Origin: Corynebacterium sp.
GTDB taxonomy: Bacteria > Actinomycetota > Actinomycetes > Mycobacteriales > Mycobacteriaceae
Direction: 5' to 3'
Length of the DNA: 64,000 nucleotides
NCBI RefSeq assembly: GCF_030532325.1
Contig: NZ_JAUNLS010000003.1
Location: 90,641 to 154,640, forward strand
Shown here: piece after piece, positions 33,020 through 42,124 of the stretch
How the letters are laid out: the number at the start of each line of letters is the position of its first letter
Numbering within the stretch: the stretch's first letter is position 1
Made by a program: the position numbers and the translations under genes
The notes under the pieces: model-generated
What the model saw: only the letters and a program-made list of their open reading frames with translations
Databases searched by the model: none
What the model was told of the DNA's origin: nothing

Positions 33020-33718
33020 ATGCCCAATTCACCGATGCCCTCCGCGATCCTCTGGGACATGGACGGCACCCTGATTAACTCTGAGCCGCTGTGGGCGGAG
33101 GCCACCTTCTACCTTTCGGAGAAGGTGGGCAGGCGCCTGACTCCCACCGAGCGGCTCGCTACCGTCGGCGCCACCTTCTCCGATACCCTGCGGATCTGCG
33201 CCGACATCGCTGGCGTCGAGCTCGACCCCGCGGATGAGCCCTACTATCGAGCGCTGACCTTCGACTACGTCAAGAATCTCTACACGGATAACCTGGAGGT
33301 CTTCCCGGGAATCGTGGCGCTGCTGGAGGAGCTCAAGGCCCAAGGAATGCCGATGATGGTGGCCACCAACACCGAGCGCGAGGTGGCCGATCCCGCCCTG
33401 GAGGCGCTCGGCATGCAGTACTTTGTGGACACCATCTGCGGCGACGAGGTGGCCTCCGGCAAGCCCGCGCCGGACATGTATGTGGAGGCGGCAGCGCGCC
33501 TGGGCGTGGACCCCTCGCGGTGCCTCGTCTTTGAGGACTCCACCGCCGGCATGACCGCCGCCCTGGACGCCGGTTGCCGGGTCATCGGCCTTCCCGAGGG
33601 GGAGCACGTGCACGTGCCCCGCGGCGCCGTCACCATTTCTACTTTGCATAATTCTCACCATCTGGATGGCGCGGATGCCGCTGCCATCTCCCGGTGGTGG
33701 GAGGAAATTACCCGGTAG
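33020..33718 (+). CDS. HAD-superfamily hydrolase (phosphatase, PGM-like)
   Basis: 232 residues. HAD motif I is LWDMDGTLINSE, motif II MVATNTERE, motif III around SGKPAPDMY, motif IV LVFEDSTAGMTAA. The cap is inserted after motif I (type C1), as in beta-phosphoglucomutase-like phosphatases. Substrate cannot be told. An upstream phosphatase beside hisE is also seen in C. glutamicum. Confidence 0.9.
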   Translation: MPNSPMPSAILWDMDGTLINSEPLWAEATFYLSEKVGRRLTPTERLATVGATFSDTLRICADIAGVELDPADEPYYRALTFDYVKNLYTDNLEVFPGIVALLEELKAQGMPMMVATNTEREVADPALEALGMQYFVDTICGDEVASGKPAPDMYVEAAARLGVDPSRCLVFEDSTAGMTAALDAGCRVIGLPEGEHVHVPRGAVTISTLHNSHHLDGADAAAISRWWEEITR

Positions 33719-33769
33719 AGAGCGCGCGCTGGGCAGGGGAGAGGCACTCTCCCCGTTTTTCTACACCCA

Positions 33770-33793
33770 ATGCGCAACATTTTATGCGCAACT
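33770..33793 (+). repeat. Direct repeat ATGCGCAAC before hisE
   Basis: Two copies, starting near 33770 and 33784, 14 bases apart, in the short gap upstream of hisE. It could be a regulatory site. Confidence 0.4.
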
Positions 33794-33811
33794 ATGAAAG
33801 AATGAATCTCC

Positions 33812-34075
33812 GTGAAGAACTTTGAGTCGCTGTTTGCAGAACTGTCCGCCAAGGTAGCCGAGCGCCCCGCCGGTTCCGGCACCGTGGAAGCCCTTGATAA
33901 GGGCGTCCATACCATCGGCAAGAAGATCATCGAGGAGGCCGGCGAGGTGTGGATCGCCGCCGAGTACCAATCCGATGCCGAGCTCGCCGAGGAGATGTCG
34001 CAGCTGCTCTACTGGACGCAGGTGATGATGCTCAAGCGCGGCCTGAGCTTGGACGACGTCTATAAGTACCTGTAA
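33812..34075 (+). CDS. hisE: Phosphoribosyl-ATP pyrophosphatase
   Basis: 87 residues from GTG 33812. It hydrolyses PR-ATP to PR-AMP, the second step of histidine synthesis, acting on the HisG product. The conserved helix pair [16 protein letters not shown] and [14 protein letters not shown] carries the metal-binding Glu and Asp-like positions. The frame ends at the first copy of a 14-base tandem duplication (34064-34091). It is followed by hisG. Confidence 0.93.
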   Translation: MKNFESLFAELSAKVAERPAGSGTVEALDKGVHTIGKKIIEEAGEVWIAAEYQSDAELAEEMSQLLYWTQVMMLKRGLSLDDVYKYL

Positions 34076-34091
34076 AGAAGTACCTGTAAAG
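34064..34091 (+). repeat. 14-base tandem duplication at the hisE stop
   Basis: AAGTACCTGTAAAG occurs twice in tandem. The first copy encodes the last residues and stop of hisE; the second repeats the stop downstream. Confidence 0.9.
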
Positions 34092-34119
34092 AGTTTTCGT
34101 CCCACGGGAGGGGACACAC

Positions 34120-34965
34120 ATGATCACTATCGCTGTACCCAACAAGGGTTCTTTGTCGGAGGCCGCGCTCGACATCCTCAACGAGGCCGGTTACAAGGGC
34201 CGCGGCAACAACAAGGCGCTCAACGTCGTCGATGAGGACAACGGCGTGGAGTTTTTCTTCCTGCGCCCCAAGGACATCGCCATCTACGTGGCGCAGGGCG
34301 TGCTCGATTTGGGCATTACCGGCCGTGATCTGGCGGGGGACTGCCTGGCCGACGTTGACGAGGTGCTCGCTCTAGGCTTCGGTGCTTCCACCTTCCGCTA
34401 CGCCGCCCCGCGCGGTGAGCAGTGGGACATCGACAAGCTGGCGGGCAAGCGCATCGCCACCTCCTATCCCAACTTGGTGCGTGCGGATTTGCGCAAGCGC
34501 GGGATCGACGCCGAGGTTATCCGCCTGGAGGGCGCGGTGGAGATCTCTATCCGCCTCGGCGTGGCGGACGCTATTGCCGACGTCGTCTCTACCGGCGCCA
34601 CCCTGCGCCAGCAAGGCCTCGAGCCCTTTGGCGAGCCCATCGTCTCCTCCGAGGCGGTGGTGATCAAGCGCTCCGGCGAGCCGGTCAACGAGGAGGAGCG
34701 CGTGGTTCTCGAGCGCATCCGCGGCATCCTGCACGCGCGCAACTACGTCATGCTGGACTACAACGTGGAGGAGACCTCCCTGGAGGAGGCCAAGAAGGTC
34801 ACGCCCGGCCTGACAGGCCCGACTATTTCTCCTCTTGCCCGATCGGGCTGGGTAGCGGTGCGTGTCATGGTCCCGCGCAAGAGTGCAAATCTACTGATGG
34901 ATAGATTATCTGCGCTGGGTGCGGAGGCAATTCTGGCCTCCGATGTACGCATTGCCCGCTTTTAG
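34120..34965 (+). CDS. hisG: ATP phosphoribosyltransferase (long form)
   Basis: 281 residues, the long HisG with a C-terminal ACT-like regulatory domain for feedback inhibition by histidine. First histidine-pathway step, ATP + PRPP. Conserved ITIAVPNKGSLSE, LDLGITGRDL and GVADAIADVVSTGATLRQ (PRPP loop). GGGAGGGG precedes ATG 34120. hisE-hisG order matches C. glutamicum. Confidence 0.95.
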   Translation: MITIAVPNKGSLSEAALDILNEAGYKGRGNNKALNVVDEDNGVEFFFLRPKDIAIYVAQGVLDLGITGRDLAGDCLADVDEVLALGFGASTFRYAAPRGEQWDIDKLAGKRIATSYPNLVRADLRKRGIDAEVIRLEGAVEISIRLGVADAIADVVSTGATLRQQGLEPFGEPIVSSEAVVIKRSGEPVNEEERVVLERIRGILHARNYVMLDYNVEETSLEEAKKVTPGLTGPTISPLARSGWVAVRVMVPRKSANLLMDRLSALGAEAILASDVRIARF

Positions 34966-35078
34966 GGGTAATTGAAAATTTAACCCCATCGTGTGGGATT
35001 GCGTGGTTACCATGGGCGGTGAGTTCATTGAACCGAATCCATCGTTCTTCGATTTAATTTGCAAGGAGTCCGCCCACC

Positions 35079-36620
35079 ATGGCTAAGACCACTAAGAAGG
35101 ATGCACAAACGGCGGCAAAGGCTCGCGAAGAGAAGCCTTCGGCCGACCAGCCCGCCGCCGCTAAGGAAGAGGAAAACATCAAGGCCTCCAAGGCGGCCAA
35201 GAGCACCCGCACTGAGACTGACCTGCTCGGTGACCTGGAGGTTCCCAATGACGCCTACTACGGCGTCCACACGCTGCGCGCCATTGAGAACTTCCAGATT
35301 TCCTACGTCACCATCAACACCATCCCCGACTTCATCCGCGGCATGGTTCAGGTGAAGAAGGCCACCGCGATGGCCAACCGCCGTCTGCACGTGCTGCCGA
35401 AGAAGAAGGCGGAGGCCATTATCTGGGCGTGTGACGAGATTCTGGAGAAGGGCCGCTGCATGGACCAGTTCCCGCTGGATGTCTTCCAGGGCGGCGCCGG
35501 TACCTCTCTGAACATGAACACCAACGAGGTTGTGGCCAACCTCGCCCTCGAGCACCTGGGTGAGCCCAAGGGTGCCTACGACATCATCAACCCGAACGAT
35601 GACGTCAACATGTCCCAGTCCACTAATGACGCGTACCCCACCGGCTTCCGCCTGGGTGTGTACTACGCCATGGACGCCCTCATCGAGCGCCTCGATGCCC
35701 TGCAGCACGCCTTCCACGACAAGGGCAACGAGTTCCAGGACATCCTGAAGATGGGCCGCACCCAGCTCCAGGACGCCGTTCCGATGACCCTCGGTGACGA
35801 GTTCAAGGCCTTCGCCCACAACTTGGCTGAGGAGCAGGCCGTGCTGCGCGATGCCCAGCAGCGCCTGCTGGAGATCAACCTGGGCGCCACCGCCATCGGC
35901 ACCGGCGTGAACACCCCGGCCGGCTACCGCCACCAGGTCACCGCGGCCCTGTCTGAGGTTACCGGCCTGGAGATCAAGACCGCCCGCGACCTCATCGAGG
36001 CCACCTCCGACTGCGGCGCATACGTCCTGGTTCACTCCGCCATCAAGCGCGCTGCGATGAAACTCTCCAAGATCTGTAACGACCTGCGCCTGTTGGCCTC
36101 CGGCCCGCGCGCTGGCCTGGCTGAGATCAACCTGCCGCCGCGCCAGGCTGGTTCCTCCATTATGCCGGGTAAGGTCAACCCGGTTATCCCGGAGGTTGTC
36201 AACCAGACCTGCTTCAAGATCTTCGGCAACGACCACGTGGTCACCATGGCCGCTGAGGCTGGCCAGCTCCAGCTCAACGTCATGGAGCCGGTCATCGGCG
36301 AGGCGCTGTTCCAGTCCATCCGCATCATGGGCAACGCCGTGGACACCCTGCGTGAGAAGTGCGTCACCGGAATCACCGCGAACGCTGATGTCTGCCGCGC
36401 CTACGTGGAGAACTCCATCGGTATCGTGACCTACCTCAACCCCTTCATTGGTCACCACAACGGTGATCTCATTGCCAAGGAGTCGCTCAAGACTGGCAAG
36501 GGCGTCAAGGAGCTCGTCCTGGAGAAGGGCCTGCTCGACGAGGAAACCCTGGGCAAGGTCCTCTCCGTGGAGAACCTCATGCACCCGGAGTTCCGCGGGC
36601 AGCTCTACATCGACGAGTAA
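35079..36620 (+). CDS. aspA: Aspartate ammonia-lyase
   Basis: 513 residues; deaminates aspartate to fumarate. The fumarase/aspartase signature [11 protein letters not shown] is intact, with the conserved [12 protein letters not shown] segment. AAGGAG stands nine bases before ATG 35079. About 45 Lys/Ala/Glu-rich residues precede the aspartase core ([18 protein letters not shown]); C. glutamicum AspA also has an N-terminal extension. The next gene is a C4-dicarboxylate carrier, so the two may form an aspartate/fumarate system. A strong terminator follows. Possible promoter near 35000 (TACCAT at about 35005). Confidence 0.95.
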   Translation: MAKTTKKDAQTAAKAREEKPSADQPAAAKEEENIKASKAAKSTRTETDLLGDLEVPNDAYYGVHTLRAIENFQISYVTINTIPDFIRGMVQVKKATAMANRRLHVLPKKKAEAIIWACDEILEKGRCMDQFPLDVFQGGAGTSLNMNTNEVVANLALEHLGEPKGAYDIINPNDDVNMSQSTNDAYPTGFRLGVYYAMDALIERLDALQHAFHDKGNEFQDILKMGRTQLQDAVPMTLGDEFKAFAHNLAEEQAVLRDAQQRLLEINLGATAIGTGVNTPAGYRHQVTAALSEVTGLEIKTARDLIEATSDCGAYVLVHSAIKRAAMKLSKICNDLRLLASGPRAGLAEINLPPRQAGSSIMPGKVNPVIPEVVNQTCFKIFGNDHVVTMAAEAGQLQLNVMEPVIGEALFQSIRIMGNAVDTLREKCVTGITANADVCRAYVENSIGIVTYLNPFIGHHNGDLIAKESLKTGKGVKELVLEKGLLDEETLGKVLSVENLMHPEFRGQLYIDE

Positions 36621-36677
36621 AGAGCCGAATAGAGCGATAGATAATGCGGTGAGTTAAGCACCGTAGCTCCAGCGCAC

Positions 36678-36714
36678 AGCCCGCGCCTCCCGATCAAAAA
36701 GGGAGGCGCGGGCT
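36678..36714 (+). terminator. Terminator after aspA
   Basis: 14-base perfect stem (36678-36691 with 36701-36714), nine-base loop GATCAAAAA, then TTCGTGTG. Separates aspA from the dcu-like carrier. Confidence 0.8.
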
Positions 36715-36860
36715 TTCGTGTGGGAACGGACACAATCGGGCCTAAAATCTCGCTAACCCCACACGAATAGGGCAAAATGGATACTGTTAGAGCGTGGCCG
36801 CGGCAGGCTGCCGCCATTTTTGGGCCACTCCACTGATCCAGCACGTTTGGAGTAACCGAT

Positions 36861-38168
36861 ATGGTTGTTGTGCATATCCTCATCGTCCTTGCAGCGATTT
36901 ATTTGGGCGCCCGCATTGGTTCGATCGGCATTGGTATGGCCGGCGGTCTGGGCGTCCTTCTCTTGGGCCTGACGGGCATCCCCGTTACCCGCGAAGACAT
37001 TCCTTTTGACGTCATCGGCATCATCATGACGGTGATCGCCGCCATCGCCGCGATGCAGCGCGCAGGCGGCATGGACTACCTCGTCTACATTGCAGAGAAG
37101 TTCCTGCGTAAGAACCCCAAGCGCGTGACCTACTACGCGCCGATTGTCACCTGGCTCATGACGGTCCTGGCCGGCACCGGCCACACCGCCTTTTCCACCC
37201 TGCCGGTCATCGTCGAGGTGGCCAAGGAGGGCAAGGTTCGCCCCTCACGCCCGCTGTCCATTGCGGTGGTCGCCTCCCAGATGGCCATCTGTGCCTCGCC
37301 GATTTCCGCGGCCGTGGTCCTCATCGCCTCCCTCCTGGAGCCCATGGGCGTGGGCTACCTGCAGATTCTCGCCGTTCTCATTCCCGCGACCTTCCTGTCC
37401 ATCTTCCCGGCCGCTTGGCTGGCCAACCACTTGGGCAAGGAGCTTGATGACGACCCCGTGTACCAAGAGCGCGTCGCCCAGGGCCTGGTGAAAATGCCGC
37501 AGGGCTCCCACACCTACGAGCCGCAGAAGGGCGCTAAGAGCTCTGTCATCATCTTCCTGGTGGCCATCGTCATCGTCATGCTCTGGGCAACCCTGACTTC
37601 CGAGCAGGTGGGCCTCATCGCTGACCCGACCCTGCCGCGTAACGAGGCCATCATGACCGTCATGCTCACGGCCGCCACCATCATCGTCATGGTGACCAAG
37701 GTTCCGGCCGCTGACGTGCTCAACACGCAGGTCTTCAAGTCCGGCATGTCCGCCTCCATGTGTGTGCTGGGTGTTGCCTGGCTGGGTACCACGCTGATCA
37801 ACCACTACCTGGAGCAGATCCAGTCCATGGCGGGCAACGTCATCGACGCCGCCCCGTGGTTGCTGGCCGTGGTTCTCTTCTTCGCCGCCGCGCTGCTCTA
37901 CTCCCAGGCCGCGACTACCAAGGCCCTCATGCCGGCTGCGCTGGCGCTGGGCGTCAATCCCATTACCGCCGTCGCCGCCTTCCCGGCTGTGTCCGCGCTG
38001 TTCATCCTGCCGACCTACCCGACCCTGCTGGCCGCAGTGGAGATGGACGATACCGGCTCCACGCGCATCGGCAAGGCCGTGTTCAACCACCCGTTCATCA
38101 TTCCGGGCACGGTGAGCATCGTGATTTCGGTGCTGCTGGGCTACGCCCTCGGCTTCGTGCTCCTCTAA
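36861..38168 (+). CDS. DcuA/DcuB-family C4-dicarboxylate transporter
   Basis: 435 residues with 10 or more TM helices; about residues 1-210 and 230-435 form two hydrophobic halves around a polar loop. The N-terminus HILIVLAAIYLGARIGSIG and LAGTGHTAFSTLPVI fit the anaerobic C4-dicarboxylate exchanger family (aspartate, fumarate, succinate). The neighbour aspA makes fumarate, supporting aspartate/succinate exchange. GGAG lies ahead of ATG 36861. The gap 36715-36860 has TAAAAT (36743) and TACTGT (36782) as possible -10 boxes. Confidence 0.88.
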   Translation: MVVVHILIVLAAIYLGARIGSIGIGMAGGLGVLLLGLTGIPVTREDIPFDVIGIIMTVIAAIAAMQRAGGMDYLVYIAEKFLRKNPKRVTYYAPIVTWLMTVLAGTGHTAFSTLPVIVEVAKEGKVRPSRPLSIAVVASQMAICASPISAAVVLIASLLEPMGVGYLQILAVLIPATFLSIFPAAWLANHLGKELDDDPVYQERVAQGLVKMPQGSHTYEPQKGAKSSVIIFLVAIVIVMLWATLTSEQVGLIADPTLPRNEAIMTVMLTAATIIVMVTKVPAADVLNTQVFKSGMSASMCVLGVAWLGTTLINHYLEQIQSMAGNVIDAAPWLLAVVLFFAAALLYSQAATTKALMPAALALGVNPITAVAAFPAVSALFILPTYPTLLAAVEMDDTGSTRIGKAVFNHPFIIPGTVSIVISVLLGYALGFVLL

Positions 38169-38202
38169 ACCCCAGAGCCCTGAGCCACAGCTCGAACTTT
38201 TC

Positions 38203-38227
38203 CACCCCGCGGTACGCCCGCGGGGTG
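38203..38227 (+). terminator. Terminator after the dicarboxylate transporter
   Basis: Stem CACCCCGCGG with its complement (38203-38212, 38218-38227), five-base loop, short T-containing tail. Confidence 0.65.
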
Positions 38228-38277
38228 TTCCCGATCTCAGGGGCACCTGCCCCGCGGCCAAGGTCACGATTCTAGAG

Positions 38278-38290
38278 TAGTCTCGCCCTT
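38278..38290 (+). promoter_or_regulatory. Leaderless promoter -10 of fhs
   Basis: TAGTCT at 38278-38283 ends seven bases before ATG 38291. An overlapping TAGAGT (38273-38278) would give a 12-base leader. Confidence 0.45.
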
Positions 38291-39958
38291 ATGAGTACAC
38301 AGCTTTCCGACGTTGACATCGCTCAAGCCCACACGCTTGAGCCCATCTCCGACATCGCCGCCAAGGCCGGCATCCCAGCCGAGGCGCTCATTCCTTACGG
38401 CACCACCAAAGCCAAGGTGGATATCACCGCCATCAAGGATCTGCCCCGTAAGGGCAAGCTGGTCCTGGTCACCGGCGTCTCACCCACGCCGGCAGGCGAG
38501 GGCAAGTCCACCGTCCTCATCGGTCTGACGGACGCCTTGGCGCGCATCGGAAAGAAGTCCATCGTGGCGCTGCGCGAGCCCTCCCAGGGCCCAGTCATGG
38601 GCATCAAGGGCGGCGCGGCCGGCGGCGGCTACTCCCAGATCGTGCCGATGGAGGACATCAACCTCCACTTCACGGGGGATTTCCACGCCATTGCCGCGGC
38701 CACCAACACTCTTGCCGCCATCATCGATAACCACATCCACCAGGGCAACCAGCTGGGCATCGACCCGCGCCGCGTGACCTGGCAGCGCTGCGTGGATGTC
38801 AATGACCGCGCGCTGCGCAACGTGGTCACCGGCCTGGGCGGCCCCGCACACGGTGTGCCCGCCGAGACCGGCTTCACCATCACCGCCGCCTCGGAGATCA
38901 TGGCCATCCTCGGCCTGGCCACCGACCTCGCCGATCTTAAGAAGCGCCTAGGTGACATCACCATCGGCTTCACCTATGACCAGCAGCCTGTCACCGCTCG
39001 CGAGCTCGGCGCCGAGGGCGCACTCACCGCCCTGATGCGCGACGCCCTCAACCCCAACCTGGTGCAGACGCTCGGCGGCACCCCGGCTTTTGTCCACGGC
39101 GGGCCCTTTGCCAATATCGCCCATGGCTGCAACACGCTGCTGGCTACCCAGACCGCCCTGCAGTTCGGTGACATCGTCCTCTCCGAGGCCGGCTTTGGCG
39201 CCGATCTCGGCGGCGAGAAGTTCATGGACATCAAGGCACGCTTCGGCGGCCTCGACGTCGCCGGTGTGGTGGTGGTGGCCACGATCCGCTCGCAGAAGTA
39301 CAATGGTGGCCAGCCGCGCGAGGAGCTGACCGCCGAGAATCTGGAGGCGCTCAAAAAGGGCGTGGTCAACCTGGAGCGCCACGTGGAGAACATGCGCAAG
39401 TTCGGTGTGAAGCCCGTCGTGGCCCTCAACCTCTTTGGCTCCGATACCCCGGCCGAGCGCGAGTTCATGCGCAGCTGGGCCCAGGACTTCGGCGTCGCGC
39501 TGGAGGAAGCCAACGTGTGGGCCCAGGGCGGCGAGGGCGCCGAGGATTTGGCTAAGCTCCTCGTGGAGAATCTGGTGGAAGGCCAGGCCACCCAGCTCTA
39601 CGATCCCGCTCAGGGCATCGAGGCCTCCATCGAGACCATCGCCACGGAGATCTACCGCGCCGAGCGCGTGGAGTACAGCGCCAAGGCCAAGAAGGACCTG
39701 CAGTACATCAAGGACAACGGCTGGGAGAACTTCCCGGTGGTCATCTCCAAGACGCAGTACTCCTTCTCCGATAACCCCGCCGCACTCGGCGCGCCCGAGG
39801 GCCACACCCTCCACGTGCGCGAGCTGCAGCCGCGCACCGGCGCGGGCTTCATCGTGGCCCTGACCGGCGACGTCATGACCATGCCGGGCCTGCCCAAGAA
39901 GCCGGCCGCCAACAACATCGACGTTGACGGCGAGGGCAAGATCTCCGGCCTCTTCTAG
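38291..39958 (+). CDS. fhs: Formate-tetrahydrofolate ligase
   Basis: 555 residues, the typical length. It makes 10-formyl-THF from formate, THF and ATP, feeding one-carbon metabolism. The P-loop-like TPAGEGKST, the GIKGGAAGGGYSQ segment and HGCNTLLAT match the family throughout. The stop overlaps the stop of the convergent RecB-like gene by four bases. Confidence 0.96.
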   Translation: MSTQLSDVDIAQAHTLEPISDIAAKAGIPAEALIPYGTTKAKVDITAIKDLPRKGKLVLVTGVSPTPAGEGKSTVLIGLTDALARIGKKSIVALREPSQGPVMGIKGGAAGGGYSQIVPMEDINLHFTGDFHAIAAATNTLAAIIDNHIHQGNQLGIDPRRVTWQRCVDVNDRALRNVVTGLGGPAHGVPAETGFTITAASEIMAILGLATDLADLKKRLGDITIGFTYDQQPVTARELGAEGALTALMRDALNPNLVQTLGGTPAFVHGGPFANIAHGCNTLLATQTALQFGDIVLSEAGFGADLGGEKFMDIKARFGGLDVAGVVVVATIRSQKYNGGQPREELTAENLEALKKGVVNLERHVENMRKFGVKPVVALNLFGSDTPAEREFMRSWAQDFGVALEEANVWAQGGEGAEDLAKLLVENLVEGQATQLYDPAQGIEASIETIATEIYRAERVEYSAKAKKDLQYIKDNGWENFPVVISKTQYSFSDNPAALGAPEGHTLHVRELQPRTGAGFIVALTGDVMTMPGLPKKPAANNIDVDGEGKISGLF

Positions 39959-40791
39959 CCCTGCCGTGCGGCATCCGCCGTGGAGCCCGGCCAACCCGGG
40001 TACTCCGGCGGGGTGCCGCCAAACTCGGGGCACAGGTCTTGGAAGGCGCACCACCCGCAGAGCTTGGACTTCTTGGGGCGGAAGGTGCCGCTGCGCCCAT
40101 CACCCTCGATGCGCGCCCACAGCTGGCCCAGATCCCGCTCGAAGTACTCCAGCTCCTCGCGGCTAGGGCTCAAAAACATCGAGTCGAGCACCTTGAGGTA
40201 CATCAGGCGCAGCTGAGTGGGGATGGTGTCAAAGAGACGCCAGTACACCAGCGCGTAGAAGTGCATCTGGAAGCGGGCGTCGTGGGAGTAGCGGGGCAGC
40301 GGCTTCTTGCCGGTCTTATAGTCCACCACCCGCACCTCGCCGGTGGGGGCTACGTCCACGCGGTCGATGAAGCCGCGCACCGGCACGCCGTTGGGCAGCA
40401 CGGTGTCGACGTACATCTCGCACTCGTGGGCGTCGAAGCCCTGCGGGTTCTCCATCTGGAAGTAACCCTTAATGAGGCTTCGGGCCTCCACAAAGAAGTC
40501 GAGCTCCGCTTCCTCGGGGACGAGCTCGCGCAGGGAGGGATCGGCCTCGAGGAGCACAGCCCACTCCGGCTTAATCATCTTCACCGCCGCGGGGTAGTCG
40601 CGCTGCTGGGCGGGCAGCTTGTGCATCTTTTCCAGCACGGCGTGCACCAGGGTTCCCTTCACCTGCGCCAGCGTCTTTGGCTCCTCCAGGCGGTCAATGG
40701 CCCGGAAGCGGTAGAGCAGCGGGCACTGCTGATAATCCGAGGCGCGGGAGGGGGAAAGGGCAAGTGGGCGGGGAGTGCGAGCAGTATTCAT
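39955..40791 (-). CDS. RecB-like PD-(D/E)XK nuclease with probable Fe-S cluster
   Basis: 278 residues. The N-terminal LSPSRASDYQQCPLLYRF and the nuclease core GFIDRVDV ... EVRVVDYKTGKK (Asp and Glu/Asp-X-Lys) are those of Cas4/AddB/RecB-type nucleases. A Cys in CPLLYRF plus C-X2-C-X5-C near the end (CGWCAFQDLC) can form a [4Fe-4S] staple. It matches Rv2119 by position next to trmI and arc in mycobacteria. It is likely a DNA repair nuclease, but no helicase partner is seen here. Confidence 0.9.
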   Translation of the reverse strand: MNTARTPRPLALSPSRASDYQQCPLLYRFRAIDRLEEPKTLAQVKGTLVHAVLEKMHKLPAQQRDYPAAVKMIKPEWAVLLEADPSLRELVPEEAELDFFVEARSLIKGYFQMENPQGFDAHECEMYVDTVLPNGVPVRGFIDRVDVAPTGEVRVVDYKTGKKPLPRYSHDARFQMHFYALVYWRLFDTIPTQLRLMYLKVLDSMFLSPSREELEYFERDLGQLWARIEGDGRSGTFRPKKSKLCGWCAFQDLCPEFGGTPPEYPGWPGSTADAARQG

Positions 40792-40837
40792 GATTAATTC
40801 AGACTATCGCGTGGCTGACCATGGCAAGCTAGGAGGT

Positions 40838-42091
40838 ATGAGTGTTTCGGATGCCTTTCTAGATTTCATCGCCGTTAGCCCCTCCTCCTACCACGCCGCC
40901 CATGAGGTGGCCCGCCAGCTGGAAGACGCCGGCTTCCAGCGCCAGGACGAGTCCGCGGAATGGTCCGCAGCCCCCGGCGGCCACCTCATGATCCGCGGGG
41001 GAGCGGTCATGGCTTGGTTCGTGCCGGAGGGCGCGGGCCCAGACTCGGGCTTCCGCATCGTCGGCTCCCACACGGACTCCCCGGGACTCTCGCTCAAGCC
41101 CACCCCGGACTTTGACTCCGCCGGGTGGCAGCAGGTGGCCGTGGAGGTCTACGGCGGCGCGCTCCTGCATACCTGGTTTGACCGCGAGCTCACCGTAGCC
41201 GGCCAGGTGGTAACCAAGGACGGCACCCAGCACCTGGTGAACACCGGGCCCATCCTGCGCCTTCCCTCGCTGGCCATCCACCTCTACCGGGAGGACAACT
41301 TCAAGCCGGATCGCCAGCACAACATGCAGCCGGTGCTCTCGGTGGGAACTCCGGGGGCATCGGTGCTGGAGGTCGCGGCCAAGCAGCTGGGCATCTCCCA
41401 GGAGGAGATTGCAGCCTTCAACCTGATTACCGCCGATAACCAGCGCGGCGCGGTCTTTGGCATGGGCGAGCGCTTCATCGCCGCCGGCCGCATGGATAAT
41501 CTCTCCTCAGTGCACGCCTCGCTGCTGGCCATGAAGGCCGCCGCAGCCTCCTACGCGGGGAAGGATGTGTTGGTCATGGCAGCCTTCGACCACGAGGAGG
41601 TGGGCTCCTCCTCGCGCTACGGCGCGGCCGGTCCGATCCTGGCGGATGTGCTCAACCGCACCGCGCGGGCACTGGGCGCGGACGAGGAGCAGCGCTACCA
41701 GATGTTTGCCCGATCCTCGTGCGTATCTGCCGATGCCGCCCACTCCGTGCACCCCAACTACGTGGCCAAGCACGATCCCACGCACCACCCGATCATCGGC
41801 AAGGGCCCAGTGACCAAGATCAACGGCAACCAGCGCTACGCCTCCCACGCCGGCTCGGTGGCGCTGTGGGAGGCGGCCTGCGAGCGCGCCGGCGTGCCGG
41901 TGCAGCGCTTCGTGGGCAACAATGACGTCCCCTGTGGCTCCACCATCGGCCCGATTACGGCCACCCGCCTGGGCATTGACACCGTCGACGTCGGCGTGCC
42001 CATGCTCTCCATGCACTCCGCCCGCGAGATGGTGGGCGAGCGCGACCAAGTATGGCTGGGCGAGGCTCTTGAGGCATACTTGGTGGGTTAG
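40838..42091 (+). CDS. M18-family metalloaminopeptidase
   Basis: 417 residues from ATG 40838. It has zinc-binding motifs of family M18: SHTDSPGLSLKP, the GRMDNLSSVHA segment with the catalytic Asp, and FDHEEVGSSSRYGAAG. It cleaves N-terminal acidic or neutral residues from peptides. AGGAGG lies only one base before this ATG, so the start is uncertain; in-frame alternatives are GTG 40811 and ATG 40790, the latter overlapping the divergent nuclease start. Confidence 0.9.
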   Translation: MSVSDAFLDFIAVSPSSYHAAHEVARQLEDAGFQRQDESAEWSAAPGGHLMIRGGAVMAWFVPEGAGPDSGFRIVGSHTDSPGLSLKPTPDFDSAGWQQVAVEVYGGALLHTWFDRELTVAGQVVTKDGTQHLVNTGPILRLPSLAIHLYREDNFKPDRQHNMQPVLSVGTPGASVLEVAAKQLGISQEEIAAFNLITADNQRGAVFGMGERFIAAGRMDNLSSVHASLLAMKAAAASYAGKDVLVMAAFDHEEVGSSSRYGAAGPILADVLNRTARALGADEEQRYQMFARSSCVSADAAHSVHPNYVAKHDPTHHPIIGKGPVTKINGNQRYASHAGSVALWEAACERAGVPVQRFVGNNDVPCGSTIGPITATRLGIDTVDVGVPMLSMHSAREMVGERDQVWLGEALEAYLVG

Positions 42092-42124
42092 GTTCCCCGA
42101 TTCGATGACCAAAGGATAACCTCC

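Noticed and set aside
35025..36584. Long open frame antisense to aspA
   Set aside because: Shadow of a strongly coding gene; low-complexity translation.
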